Assembly: GCF_000002985.6 (NCBI RefSeq)
Contig: NC_003281.10
Coordinates: forward strand, 12,276,001 to 12,340,000
Direction: 5' to 3'
DNA: 64,000 nucleotides
Origin: Caenorhabditis elegans
Taxonomy: Eukaryota > Nematoda > Chromadorea > Rhabditida > Rhabditidae
Under the pieces are notes generated by a model, which saw nothing but the letters and a program-made list of their open reading frames with translations, had not been told where the DNA came from and did not search any database. The translations under genes were made by a program, and so were the position numbers. How positions within the stretch are numbered: the first letter of the stretch is position 1; every line of letters starts with the position of its first letter. Shown piece by piece: positions 42,190 through 53,464 of this stretch.

Positions 42190-42775
42190 GAGGGAAATTC
42201 GGCAATTTCCAAAATTCAAAATTTTCGGCAAACGGCATAGTCGGTATATTGCCGTTTTTCAAATTTTCCGCTAATTCGGCAAACCGACAATTTGCCAATT
42301 TGCCGAATTTGCTGGAAAATTTCAAAATATGGGTTTGTCTGATTTGAAATTTCCGGCAAATCGGCAAATTGCCGTAATTGGAAATTTCCGGCAAATCGGC
42401 AAATTGGCAAACCGGGGAAATGCCTTTTTGCCGAAAAAACGGCCAAATTGTGGTTTTGCACATTTTTTGTTGGAAATTTCACAATTTCAATTTTAATCGG
42501 CAAAATTGTAAGAATGTTCCTACATCTATTTTCAAAAGTAGACAAATTTCATGAAAATATTTTGCCGGAACTGGAAATTTCCGGCAAATTGGCAAGCTGT
42601 CGGAATTTAAAATTTCCGGCAAATCGGCAAACTGTCGGATTTGAAATTTTCGGCAAATCGGCAAACTGTCGGATTTGAAATTTCCGGCAAATTGGCAAGT
42701 CGCCGGAACAGAAAATTTCCTGCAAATTCGGCGAACCGGCAATTGCCGTTTTGTCAAATTTGCCTATAAAAAAAT
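42190..42775. repeat. 35-bp minisatellite block with partial core (-)
   Basis: Units on both sides of a core fragment at 42430-42560 in minus orientation ('aaattgtggttttgcacatt', 'cggcaaaattgtaagaatgt'). Confidence 0.82.
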
Positions 42776-43089
42776 TGCCGCAATTACCGCTTAACTCTGA
42801 TACAATATCTAGAACAAAATATGTGCTGTTAGGCTCACCCCATGTTTTTTTTCCAAGTGGGAATTTTTTGACTCTTACGATAGTACCTGTGACTCAACCT
42901 GAATCAGTGAGCTTCCGCAAAAATGAACACGAATTACGTATTGACGCTGACTAATTTTCTCTGGAAATTGTCTGATATGACGCCGTTTACGTCATTTCTC
43001 TGGCCCTTATCAGTGCCTTTTTTCAAATATAACCCTATAGTTTTTCTCGATTCAATCATTGCCTCTTATCATCACTTCAATTTTGACAT

Positions 43090-43094
43090 TTCAG
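43090..43094 (+). promoter_or_regulatory. Candidate trans-splice acceptor of gene C
   Basis: TTCAG ends 13 nt before ATG 43108 with no plausible upstream exon, as expected for spliced-leader addition. Confidence 0.45.
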
Positions 43095-43107
43095 ATTCAA
43101 AACACAA

Positions 43108-46100
43108 ATGGAGATCGACCCGAATTGGAACTACAATTCACATAACCACGTGGATTCATGGACTCCAACTCAGCAAAATGCACTTCAGAAACAACAGGAT
43201 TATCCAGATTTTCCAGCCGATTCAGATCTTGACTATATTCAAAGAAAGTACTCACAAAATGATAATTACCAGAAGCCAGTTTACGAACTTCAAGTATATA
43301 ATCCGATGAATCATGGGCAATTGGATATTCCAGAAGGTCCATTGGAACCATGGATTGGAGAGGAGGAGGTACTGGAGATGGGGAACAACTATTGTAACAA
43401 TAATGGTGAGTGGCTACAAGAATATTCGCAGGCCCGTAAAATCTTCAAAAATATAGTTTTTTTGAATTTTTTGGCAAAAAAAAATGTTAAAATTATTATA
43501 GTTCACTAAATTAAAAATTCAAATTTTGGGCTGAAATCTGTCTTTTTTCCGGCAAATCAGCGAACCGGCAATTTGCCGAACAAGAAAATTTTCGGCAAAT
43601 CGGCAAATCTGACTTTTGCCGAACCTGACTTTTGCCGAGCACTTTTGCCGAACAAGAAAATTTCCGGAAAATCGGCAAATTGCCGGATCTGAAAATTTCC
43701 GGCAAATCGGTAAACCGGCAAATTTCCGAAACTAAAAATTTCTGGAAAATCGGCAAACCGACAATTTGTCGAAAATGAAAAGTTCCGAAACTAAAAATTT
43801 TCGGAAAATCGACAGCCCGGCAAATTGCCGGAACTGAAAATTTCCGCAAATCGGCTATTTGTCGAAACTGAAAATTTTCGGCAAATCAGCAAATTGCCGG
43901 AATTGAAAATTTCCGGCAAACCGGCAACTTGTCGAAAATGAAAAATTCCGGAAAAATGCCAAATTGCTGGAATTGAAAAATTTTGGCAAATCGGCCAATT
44001 GCAGAAATTGAAAATTTCCGGAAAATCGGCAAACCGGAAATTTGCCGAATTGCCGGAACTGAAAATTTCCGGAAAATCAGCGAATTGGCAAATTGCCGAA
44101 AATGAAAATTTCCGGCAAATCAGCAAATTGGCGGAACTGAAATTTTCAAGCAAATTGTCAAATTCGCGGAACAAAACATTTCCGGCAAATTGGCTAATTC
44201 GCGGAACTGAAATTTTCCGGAAAACCGGCAACTTGTCGAAAATGAAAGTTTCCGGCAAATCGGCAAACCGGCAATTTGTCGAAAATGAAAACTTCCGGGA
44301 AATCGTTAAATTGCCGGAGTTGAAAATAACCGGAAAATCGGCAAATCAGCAAATTCCCGGAATTGAAAATTTCCGGAAAATTGGGAAATTGCCGGAAATG
44401 AAAATTTCCGGCAAACCGTCAAACCGGCAGTTTTTCGAAATGAACCATTCCGGCAAATCGGCAATTTGCCGAAACTGAAAATTTCCGGAAAATTGGCAAT
44501 TTGCCGAAAATGGAAGTCTCCAGCAAACCGGAAAATTGCCGGAATTAAAAATTTCCGGCAAATTGGCAAATTCGCGGAACTAAACATTTCCGAAAAATCG
44601 GCAAATTGCCGTAACTGAAAATTTCCGGCAAACCGGAAATTTGCCGAATTGCCGGAAATGAAAATTTGCGGAAAATCGGCAAACCGGAAACTTGCCGATT
44701 TGCCGATTTGACGGAAAAAAATTGCCGAACGCTTTGCCGAAATTTCCGCCCTAATTAGAGCTGCCAAAGTAAAATTGAAAATTTGCATTGGCAAGTTTTT
44801 AAGTCATAAAATCAAAATTTAAAGGGGGATTTCAGTTTAAAAAATTTAGTACAAATTTCAGATCTTCTCATTTAAATTGGGAATAAACGTTCCGTTTTCA
44901 GGATATGCCATTCCACAAGTTGAAGCCAAGAACACAGTTGAATGGCTCAAAATGGAGCCAATTCCTGCTGTTCCGTCACCAGTGGCAATGGAATTAGAAT
45001 CACCGATTGCATCTATTGATGCACAATTGGATGTAAGTTGTGATAATATTTTTTTTGTTTTCAAGTATAAATTATGTTTTCAGGACTATCGCAGAAAAGA
45101 GAAGGCAAAGGGGTACTCTTCAAAGTGCTTGAAAAATAAGAAACTCGAATTGGAGCACAATAAGGAGAGATTTGAAAATTTGACATCGGAGAAGACTGAT
45201 ATAGTTTCTAAAAACCTAGAAACAGAAAAATTGCTTCATTTCGCTTGTGATAGAGTTTTGATTCCATTCTTGGGTGATAACAACTCCAACAATTCCAATA
45301 TTGGAACTGAAGATGTCATAAGCTTCTTGCACAATTTGGAGGTTGAGAAAAATAAAATCTGGCAGAAAAGTTTGTTGGAACGGCAAAAGGATGATACATT
45401 GGTGGTTGCTGAAAAATTGCAAAACATTAAAAAACGAGAATTGGATGTTGCTACCTACAATAAGGATAATAAAAAGGAGATGGTAGGTGTACCTATAGGT
45501 CGTAAAGTGTGCTCAAATGCGCGAATTTTTCAAATTTTTATTTATGGCGGTTCCAAATTTACTCCAATTTTTACAATTTTTCTGTGTCGCAGCGGGCCAA
45601 AATTGATTTTTTTTAAATTGAATTATCATCCTTTATTGCATGTTTTGATAGTTTATATCAGGGACGACAAATTTGGCAGACTGGCAAATCGGCAAATTAC
45701 CGGTTGCCGATTTGCCGATTTGCTGGAAAATTTAATTTTCGACAAATTGCCGATTCGCCGGAAATTTTCAATTCCGCCAATTTGCCAGAAATTTTCAATT
45801 CCGGCAATTTGCCAGAAATTTTCAATTCCGGCAATTTGCCAAAAATTTCTAATTCCATCAATTTGCCGGTTTGCCGAAAATTTTCATGTTTGGCAAATTG
45901 CCGATTTGCCGGAAATTTTGAGTTCCGCCAATTTGCCAGAAATTTTCAATTCCGGCAATTTGCCAGAAATTTTCAATTCCGGCAATTTGCCAGAAATTTT
46001 CAATTCCGGCAATTTGCCAAAAATTTCTAATTCCATCAATTTGCCGGTTTGCCGAAAATTTTCATGTTTGGCAAATTGCCGATTTGCCGAAAATTTTCAT

Positions 46101-47719
46101 GTTTGGCAAATTGCCGATTTGCCGGAAATTTTGAGTTCCGGCAATTTTCCAGAAATTTTCAATTCCATCAATTTGCCGGTTTGCCGAAAATTTTCCGTTC
46201 ATTTGCCGATTTGCCAGAAATTTTCATGTTCGGCCAATTGCCGATTTGCCGGAAATTTTCATTTTCGACAAATTGCCAATTTACCTAAAATTTTCAATTC
46301 CGAGAATTTGCCGATTTGCCGGAAATTTGCAGTTTCTGCAATTTGCCGATTTTCCCGTAATTTTCAGTAGGAACATTCTTACAATTTTGTCAATTAAAAT
46401 TGAAATTCTGGAATTTCCAAAAAAAAAATGTCAAAACCACAATTTGACTAAATTTTTCGGCAATTTGCCGGTTTTCCGATTTGCCGGAAATTTCAATTTC
46501 GGCCCTTTTCTGATTTGCCAGAAGTTTCAATTCCAGCAATTTGCCAAAAAATTTTAATTTCGGCAATTTGCCAAAAAATTTCAAGTCCGGCATTTTGCCG
46601 ATTCGCCAATTTGCCGGAACATCTAAGGCGGATAGGTAACCAAAAATGGCCAAAAATTTGCCACTTTTTGGCTGTAACTATCGGATCATTACGAAATTCG
46701 TTTATTCGACGGCGTTTTTAGTATAAAAAATTTTAATTATATATCTAATAATTTTCCAGGCGGAACGAGAAAAAGTAAGTCAAGTAACCTTCGCTACTCG
46801 ACACAACAGGGTGAAGATGGATTTTGAAACTATTCATTATAATTATGAAGCAAAGGTTTTGGAATATGTAAGTGTTTATTGTGTTAACAAATACCATAGT
46901 TAAAGATTCAAAAAATTAAAACTTTTAAAAAAGGTACAACAATTTCTCTCGACTACCATAATTTTGAAAGTCGATCATATTTTTTATAAGATATTTGTAT
47001 ATTTATTTGATTTATGTCTAGGCACATGGTGTCAGAGTGTCTCATTTCGGTTTGATCTACGTAGATCTACAAAAAATGCGGGAAAAGAGACGCAGAGTTC
47101 TCAACTGGTTAAGAACGTGCTGACGGGCAAAAAACTCCCGCATTTTTTGTAGATCAAATCGTAATGGGACAGTCTGGCACTACGTGTCTAGGTGAAAAAT
47201 AATAATAATAATAATAATTTATTACGCTCGCTGGGAGACGTGAAGGAATACAGAATACAAAAGTTATCATTGTTCGCTTGAACTAGAATTGGTGCAGTCG
47301 GGCAATTGTTTCCATTCCATTAGAATGTTGTCCGTGTCCTTGCGTTGTCCTTGCGTAGACTCCCCCATCCTTGCGTTGTCCTTGCGTAGACTCCCCCAGT
47401 GGGCGAGCGATTCCCGAGTGAAAATAATCACGGAATGAAAATAATCACGGAATGAAAATAATCACGGAATGAAAATAATCACGGAATGAAAATAATCACG
47501 GAATGTTTTTCTAATTTCAATATCTCTTGTTTATAATTACAGGACATCAGAATAGAAGCTGAGAAGAATATGCTTTTCGGCTACTATTGGAGCTTATTTG
47601 TTCCTCACGCCAGAGAAATTCCTGGGGAGTTCTGGGAGAAGGCCTACAATTCTATACAAAACCCTGACCAGATGATACAATTTCAGGAGCTCCGCAATAT
47701 TATTTTCAATCCGGGATAA
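43108..47719 (+). CDS. bZIP-like gene C
   Basis: Exons 43108-43405, 44902-45032, 45084-45482, 46760-46867, 47543-47719 (TAA) join in phase to 370 residues. The N-terminal exon shares 'EGPLEP' with gene A and, like A, ends in Asn codons before a donor in phase 1. The bZIP-like exon (residues 144-276) has exactly 133 codons, as in A. It starts 'DYRRKEKAKGYSSKCLKNKK', with Ala for the signature Asn and Leu for the contact Arg, and carries 'LIPFLGDNNSNNSNI'. The 36-codon exon has 'VTFATRHNRVKM'; the terminal exon ends FNPG. A large minisatellite block fills intron 1 and another fills intron 3. A and C are the closest pair in the family. A regulatory role is inferred from family membership only. 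Confidence 0.8.
43540..44745. repeat. 35-bp minisatellite block in intron 1 of gene C
   Basis: About 34 degenerate units ('ccggcaaatcggcaaaccgg', 'aatttccggaaaatcggcaa') over 1.2 kb. Confidence 0.88.
45665..46625. repeat. 35-bp minisatellite block with partial core, intron 3 of gene C
   Basis: Units in the opposite orientation ('gccggaaattttcaattccg'). Core fragment at 46367-46450 ('aggaacattcttacaatttt', 'caaaaccacaatttgac'). Near-duplicate stretches at 45770-45870 and 45915-46050 show recent duplication. Confidence 0.88.
47027..47187. repeat. Palindromic element in intron 4 of gene C
   Basis: 'tggtgtcagagtgtctcatt' at the left, 'gatctacaaaaaatgcggga' and 'cccgcattttttgtagatca' as arms, 'atgggacagtctggcac' at the right. 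Confidence 0.82.
47340..47510 (+). repeat. Short tandem repeats in intron 4 of gene C
   Basis: Two 'tccttgcgttgtccttgcgt' copies, then six copies of the 17-mer 'aaaataatcacggaatg' (47415-47505). Confidence 0.85.
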
Positions 47720-47850
47720 TTTTTGGATAACGTTTTTCTGAATTGTGGCGTGTGTGCACAGATTTCAAAAAAAAAATTTAGGCTTACTCTATGAAATCTG
47801 TGCAAACATTTTAATTTATTCATTATTTTTTGTATTTATATTGCATTTTT

Positions 47851-47856
47851 AATAAA
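47851..47856 (+). terminator. Poly(A) signal of gene C
   Basis: AATAAA 132 nt after the TAA of gene C. Confidence 0.65.
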
Positions 47857-48254
47857 ATTTATAGTTTTTCCCTGCTTGATGAACTTTAATGAATTTAGGA
47901 AACTAGGATTAGTTTTTTTAATTTTCCAAAAAAGGGAGCAGCGGCAGAGCAGGTTCTGCCATGTTACGAAAGTTTTGAAATTGTCAAAAAAAAATCTGTA
48001 CGAACAGTAAAACAAAATAGTTTATATCAGTGGAAAACATATACAAATTTCAAAGAAATTTAATATTGGAATTTTTGTTCAAAATTTGTAGATCAATAGA
48101 AGTATTTTCTTCAAATTTGAAAAAAGCCTTACAGCTGTGTAATATGTTTTTTTTCACTTTCTTTAAGTTAAACCAGTGGGAAAATTATTAAAAGCCCCTT
48201 TAATTGTGCCCAAAAAACAAAAAAAAATTTATTTCGTTTCAAAAAGTGGTAATT

Positions 48255-49045
48255 ATTCCAATTGAAAATTTCCGGAAAATCGGAAAGTTGCCGGAATTGA
48301 AAATGCCCGGCAAATTGGTAAATCGGCAAGTTGCCGAAATTGAAAATTTCCGGAAAATCGGCAAATTGTCTGAAATGAAAGTGCCCGGCAAATTGGCAAA
48401 TCAGCAAGTTGCTGGAATTGAAAATTTCCGGAAAATCGGCAAATCGGCAAATTGCCGGAATTTAAATTTCCGGAAAATAGGTAAATCTGCAAGTTGCCGG
48501 AATTGAAATTTCCGGCAAATTGGTAAATGGACAACTTGCCGGAATTGAACTTTCCGGCAAATTCGGCAATTTGCAAGTTGCCGGAATTGAAAATTTTTGA
48601 TAAATCGGCAAATTTCCGGGATTGAAAATGCCCGGCAAATTGGTAAATCGGCAAATTGCTGGAATTGGAAATATCCGGCAAATCGACAAACCGGCGAATT
48701 GCCGATTTGTCGGAAAAAGGGCCAAATTGTGACTTTGCACTTTTTTTTTTGGAAATTACAGAATTTCAATTTTTATCGGAAAAATTGCACGCATCCTATG
48801 GATGTTCATACATCTAGTTTGAAAAGTCAGTAAATTCTATGAAAATATCTGAAGAAGATGGGAAAAAAATTTCAAAAAAAGCACAGTTTTAAGTCTTTTA
48901 AACAAATCCCTTTAAAAGCTTCCGGCAAATTGAACTTCGGCAAACGGCAAATTTTCGGAATTGAAAATGCCCGGCAAATTGGTAAATCGGCAAATCGCCG
49001 GAATTGAAAATTTCCGGCAAATTGGCAAACCGGCAATTTGCCGAT
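48255..49045. repeat. 35-bp minisatellite block with full core (-)
   Basis: Units, then a full core in minus orientation at 48718-48920 ('aaattgtgactttgcacttt', 'tctatgaaaatatctgaaga', 'gcacagttttaagtctttta'), then units again. Confidence 0.85.
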
Positions 49046-49674
49046 AGGCAGGCGTCAGGCCGTAAAACCGCGCCTGCCTACCGTGGGAGCCCTAGGTGCT
49101 ACTCCACCTTAATTTTTTTTGTTTGAAAAAACAGTTTTTAGACAGTTTTAAAACGCTATAACTTGGCTGATTTTTTGGAAATTAAAATTTCATGTTTTTT
49201 CAAATTAATGTAATTTCAATTTGGAGTTACTTTTTTCCTAAAAATCTGAAAATTCCTTCATACTCTCAAACCATGATGCAACTCAGTTTTCCGACCCTTT
49301 TGTGCATTTCGTTCAACAATATCAATTCCGTTGCTCTGCCATCATGAACGAAACTGCTCAGAAGACTCCTTCTATACACAGTGACACGTCATTGACTTAT
49401 CATCACGTCTAGAATGTCTGTGTCTCTTGATTAAACATGTACTTTCACCACATAAAAACGGACAAACATGTCTATCTTAGCAGGAAAGACTGGGGCAAAA
49501 GACGCGGTGATTATTGTGTGACAGACAAGCAGAGAAATTGTTTCTCAACTTTTATCAGTTAGGTATCATATTATCACATTTGTTGGGGCATCAACTTGTT
49601 ACTTGCATTTGGAATGGGCAGTGAGTTGAGTAGAAAAGTGAACATACAAGTTCAGAAACTTCAGGATTTTCACA

Positions 49675-50060
49675 GGTGCAATTTGCCGATTTACCAATTT
49701 GCCGGGCATTTCCAATTCCGGCAATTTGCCGGTTTGACAATTTGCCGTAATATGAATTTGCCGGAAGTGTGTAGAGGGATTTTTTATAAGAAGGAAACAC
49801 TTAAAACCGTGCCTTAAAGAATTGTTTCCCATTTTCTTCAGATATATTCATAGAATTTACGGACTTTCCAAAATAGATGAAGGGTCATTTCTAGGGTGTG
49901 TACAATTTTGCCAATCAAAATTGAAATTCTGAAATTTCCAAAACAAAATTTGCTAAACCACAATTTGGCCGTTTTTCTGGCAAATCGGCAATTCGCCGGT
50001 TTGCCGATTTGACGGACATTTTCAATTCCGACAACTTGCCGATTTTCCGGAAATTTGCAT
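49675..50060. repeat. 35-bp minisatellite block with full core (+)
   Basis: Core at 49752-49970 ('gtagagggattttttataag', 'ggaaacacttaaaaccgtgc', 'tgctaaaccacaatttggcc') with units on both sides. Confidence 0.85.
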
Positions 50061-50429
50061 GGGCCGCTATTTTTGATAAATTTAGTGAATTCTAGAAAAA
50101 AAACTGGAAAACTGGATGCAATATGATAATAAAACTTGATGAAAAAAAGCTTTTTTAGGTTGGTCAATCTATAAAATATTGAAATTCCTATTAAAACGAA
50201 AGATTTTGAAAACTAGTTTTCCTACTACTAAAGATTACTTCACCCTTTAAATTTAAAAAACTGAAAAGTCCTCGAAAATTTTTTTAAAGGTTTACATTTT
50301 TTTTCGAGCAGTTTCAACTTCCAGATAAACTTTCAGCACTTTTTCAGTTTTTCCAATCCAAATTATAGTTGTTTTCAATCAAATCAAATACTTTTCTATA
50401 CTTTATCATTAAATGTAGACTTGGAAAAC

Positions 50430-51000
50430 ACATTTCAAATCGGCAAGTTGCTGGAATTAAAAATTTCCGGCAAATCGGCAAATCGGCAAAATGTCTTTTT
50501 GCCGAATTGGCCAGAAAAACGGCAATTGCCGGATTTGAAAATTTACAGCATATCGGCAAATTGGCAAATCGTCTATTTGCCGGATTGAAAAACTGCAATA
50601 GCCGGAAATTTTTGTCAAAATAAAAAAGCAAGTTCTATGAAAATATCTAAACATAACAGGAAACGAATTTTTCAAAAAGGCACAGTTTTAAGTGTTTCCG
50701 TCTTTAAAAAAACCCCTCTAAAAATTTCCGGCAAATCTGATATCCGGCAAATGGCAACTCGGCAAATTGCCGTAATTTTTTTTTGGCAAATCAGAAAATT
50801 GCCGGAACTGAAAATTCCTGGAAAATCGGCAAATTGTCGTAACTGAAAATTTCCGGCAAATCGGCAAATTGCCGGAACTGAACGTTTCCGACAAATCGGC
50901 AATTTGTCTAAAACAAAAATTTCCGGCAAACCGGCAAATTGTCGAAAATGAAAATTTCCACTTCAACAATGAAACATTTTTCCTGTAGGCTTCAGACAAA
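50430..51000. repeat. 35-bp minisatellite block with partial core (-)
   Basis: Core fragment at 50630-50725 ('ttctatgaaaatatctaaac', 'aaggcacagttttaagtgtt') flanked by units. Confidence 0.83.
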
Positions 51001-51276
51001 AATTATATTTCGTCCTTTAATCCTTTTTTAATCAGGTTTCACTTCACTGTGAATCTAATGAATTATATTATTAAAACTGAAAATTCCGAGAATTCATTTG
51101 GATAAATTCTAAAATCAGGGTTTCAACTACCAAAATATTACATGGATTCTGCTCAAGAATACATTGTTCTTCATTTTTTCAAACCTTTCTCGAGCCACAG
51201 AACCGCTTTTGCTACATGTCCTGGAAAGATTTATCTTTCATTTTTCGCTGTAATGCTTCATTGTAATGCTTCATTG

Positions 51277-51436
51277 CGTCCCATTTCGGTTTGATCTACA
51301 AAAATTGCGGGGAAAGAGACGCAGAGTTCTCAACTGATTTTGCATGGTTAAGAACGTGCTGACGTCACATATTTTTGGGCGAAAAATTCCCGCATTTTTT
51401 GTAGATCAAACCGTAATGGGACAGCCTAGCACCACG
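51277..51436. repeat. Palindromic element, GATCTACAAAAAATGCGGG family
   Basis: 'gtcccatttcggtttgatct' at the left, 'tgacgtcacatatt' inside, 'tttttgtagatcaaaccgta' and 'atgggacagcctagcacca' at the right. Confidence 0.8.
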
Positions 51437-52239
51437 TGATGCTTCTGAAATTTGGTTTTGGAATGGGTTTCTATAGATACCTTTTTTCAGCTTTTGATAT
51501 GCCTTTCCAACCCATTTTTATACAATATAATACCTAATTAATCTGTCAATTGCATTTACATCCATCGAATGTACAATTGCGATGTATTGGAAATTACAGC
51601 AATCAGTGCCCATCCCCCATCAACAGTCTCTTATCAATCTTGCTAATCACCTTCACTGTCCCCCCCCCCCCCCACTGTCTCAACCACTGCTCAGATACCA
51701 AGTATGTCGCACAGTATTTCCTACTCTGTTTTCTCTAAGGCTCTCACATCTTTCCTCTGACTATTTCTCATTTTTTTGATGCTGCCCTCCTCCTCTATTC
51801 AATACAATCAAACGATGTCATGATGCAGGCAAACATCATGCATTCACTGTCTTCACTCTTCTTAGCAAGAAGTTGTGTTCTCTTATCACACACACACACA
51901 CACACACACTGTCTCCCCCACCATTGGTCTCTTGCCTTTTTTTTGACTGACAACGACGATTTTGAATCTAAGGAACTGGGGATAGGTATGTTTTGAAATT
52001 TTGGTTAGGAAAATATGGAAGGATCAAGCTCCGCCCTTGATGATTACTGTAGATTCCTGAATGCATCAGTGAGTTCACGATGGGCATCAGGGCTCTTACA
52101 TTAGGGGCCAAATTGCCGAAGTTCCGAAGTTTCCGCAACCAGAAGCTGCCGGTTGCAGAAACTTTGGCAATTGCCGGTTGCTGGCGACGTGTATGTATAT
52201 CTCGCGTCCAAAACAGGGTGGGTGGCAATTGTCGTTTGG

Positions 52240-53290
52240 CGAAATCGGCAAGTCGGCAATTTGCCGGAATAAAAAATTACCGGCAAATCGGCAAATTGCC
52301 GGAATTAAAAATTTCCGGTAAATTGGCAAATTGCCGGAATTAACTATTTCCGGCAAATCGGGCATATCGGCAAATTGCCGGAATTAAAAATTTCCGGCAA
52401 ATCGGAAAATTGCCGGAATTAACTATTTCCGGCAAATCGGGCATATCGGCAAATTGCCGGAATTAAAATTTCCGGCAAATCGGAAAATTGCCGGAATTAA
52501 CTATTTCCGGCAAATCGGGCATATCGGCAAATTGCCGGAATTGAAAACTTCCGGAAAATCAGCAATATGTCGAAACTGAAATTTCCTTTAAATCGGTAAA
52601 ATGCCGGAATTAAAATTCCCGGATGATCGGACAAATCGGCAAATTGCCGGACCTAAAAATTACCGGTAAATTGCCGGAATTAAAAAATTCCGGTAAATTG
52701 GCAAATTGCCGGAATTAACTATTTCCGGCAAATCGGGCATATCGGCAAATTGCCGGAATTAAAATTTCCGGCAAATCGGAAAATTGCCGGAATTGAAATT
52801 TCCTTTAAATCGGTAAAATGCCGGAATTAAAATTCCCGGATGATCGGACAAATCGGCAAATTGCCGGACCTAAAAATTACCGGTAAATTGCCGGAATTAA
52901 AAATTTCCGGCAAATCGGCAAAATGCCGGAACTGAAAATTTCCGGAAAATCGGCAAATTGCCGGAATTAAAATTTCCGGAAGATCGGTAAATTGCCGGAA
53001 TTGAAATTTCCGGCAAATCGGGCAAATCCGCAAATTGCAGGAATTAAAAATTTCCGCCAAATCGGAAAAGCGGCAAACTGTCGATTTGCCGAAATTTCCG
53101 GAAAAACGCCTTTTGCCGAAAATGTTTGGCAAATTATGATTTTGCACTTTTTTTTTGGAAATTTCAAAATTTCAATTTTAATCGGCAAACTTTTTTCCTA
53201 CATTAATGTTGAAAAATCCCTTTTAAAATTTCTGGCAAATCGGCAATTTGCCGAAAATCAAAATTTCTGGCAAATCGGCAAAATTAGTGT
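52240..53290. repeat. 35-bp minisatellite block with partial core (-)
   Basis: About 27 units, including a higher-order repeat of roughly 90 bp with 'tccggcaaatcgggcatatc' (52345-52540 and 52720-52790). Core fragment at 53128-53210. Confidence 0.87.
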
Positions 53291-53457
53291 TTTGATAAGA
53301 ATCAGCAAACTTTCTCATAAGTTCGTTACAAAAACAGTCGCGAACCAATAAGCGAAAGACGAGGAACCAATAAGCGAAAGACGATGCGAAAAATTTTTTA
53401 AAATGCACAATTGGGCCTGGCCCGAAAGTTTCAGACAAGACCAAAAAATTCCAAATT

Positions 53458-53463
53458 TTACAG
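53458..53463 (+). promoter_or_regulatory. Candidate splice or trans-splice acceptor of gene D
   Basis: TTACAG ends one base before ATG 53465. It could receive the spliced leader or join an upstream exon that I cannot see. Confidence 0.4.
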
Positions 53464-53464
53464 A

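Larger units (their letters stand above)
38404..43107. other. Region between genes B and C: mobile-element graveyard
   Basis: No intact gene. It holds a foldback element, an acyltransferase-3 fragment, a non-LTR retrotransposon 3' part with an insertion, a second foldback element, a short telomere-like tract and a minisatellite block. 41440-42060 shows nothing I can name. Confidence 0.75.
47720..53464. other. Intergenic region between genes C and D
   Basis: Four minisatellite blocks, one palindromic element, a C14 run (51660-51673) and a (CA)n run (51890-51909). 49050-49670 and 51440-52230 show no gene or repeat that I can support. Confidence 0.7.

Noticed and set aside
53411..53464. Upstream extension of gene D exon 1 (MGLARKFQTRPK...)
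   Set aside because: It begins at a non-ATG codon, and a good acceptor TTTTACAG sits directly before ATG 53465.
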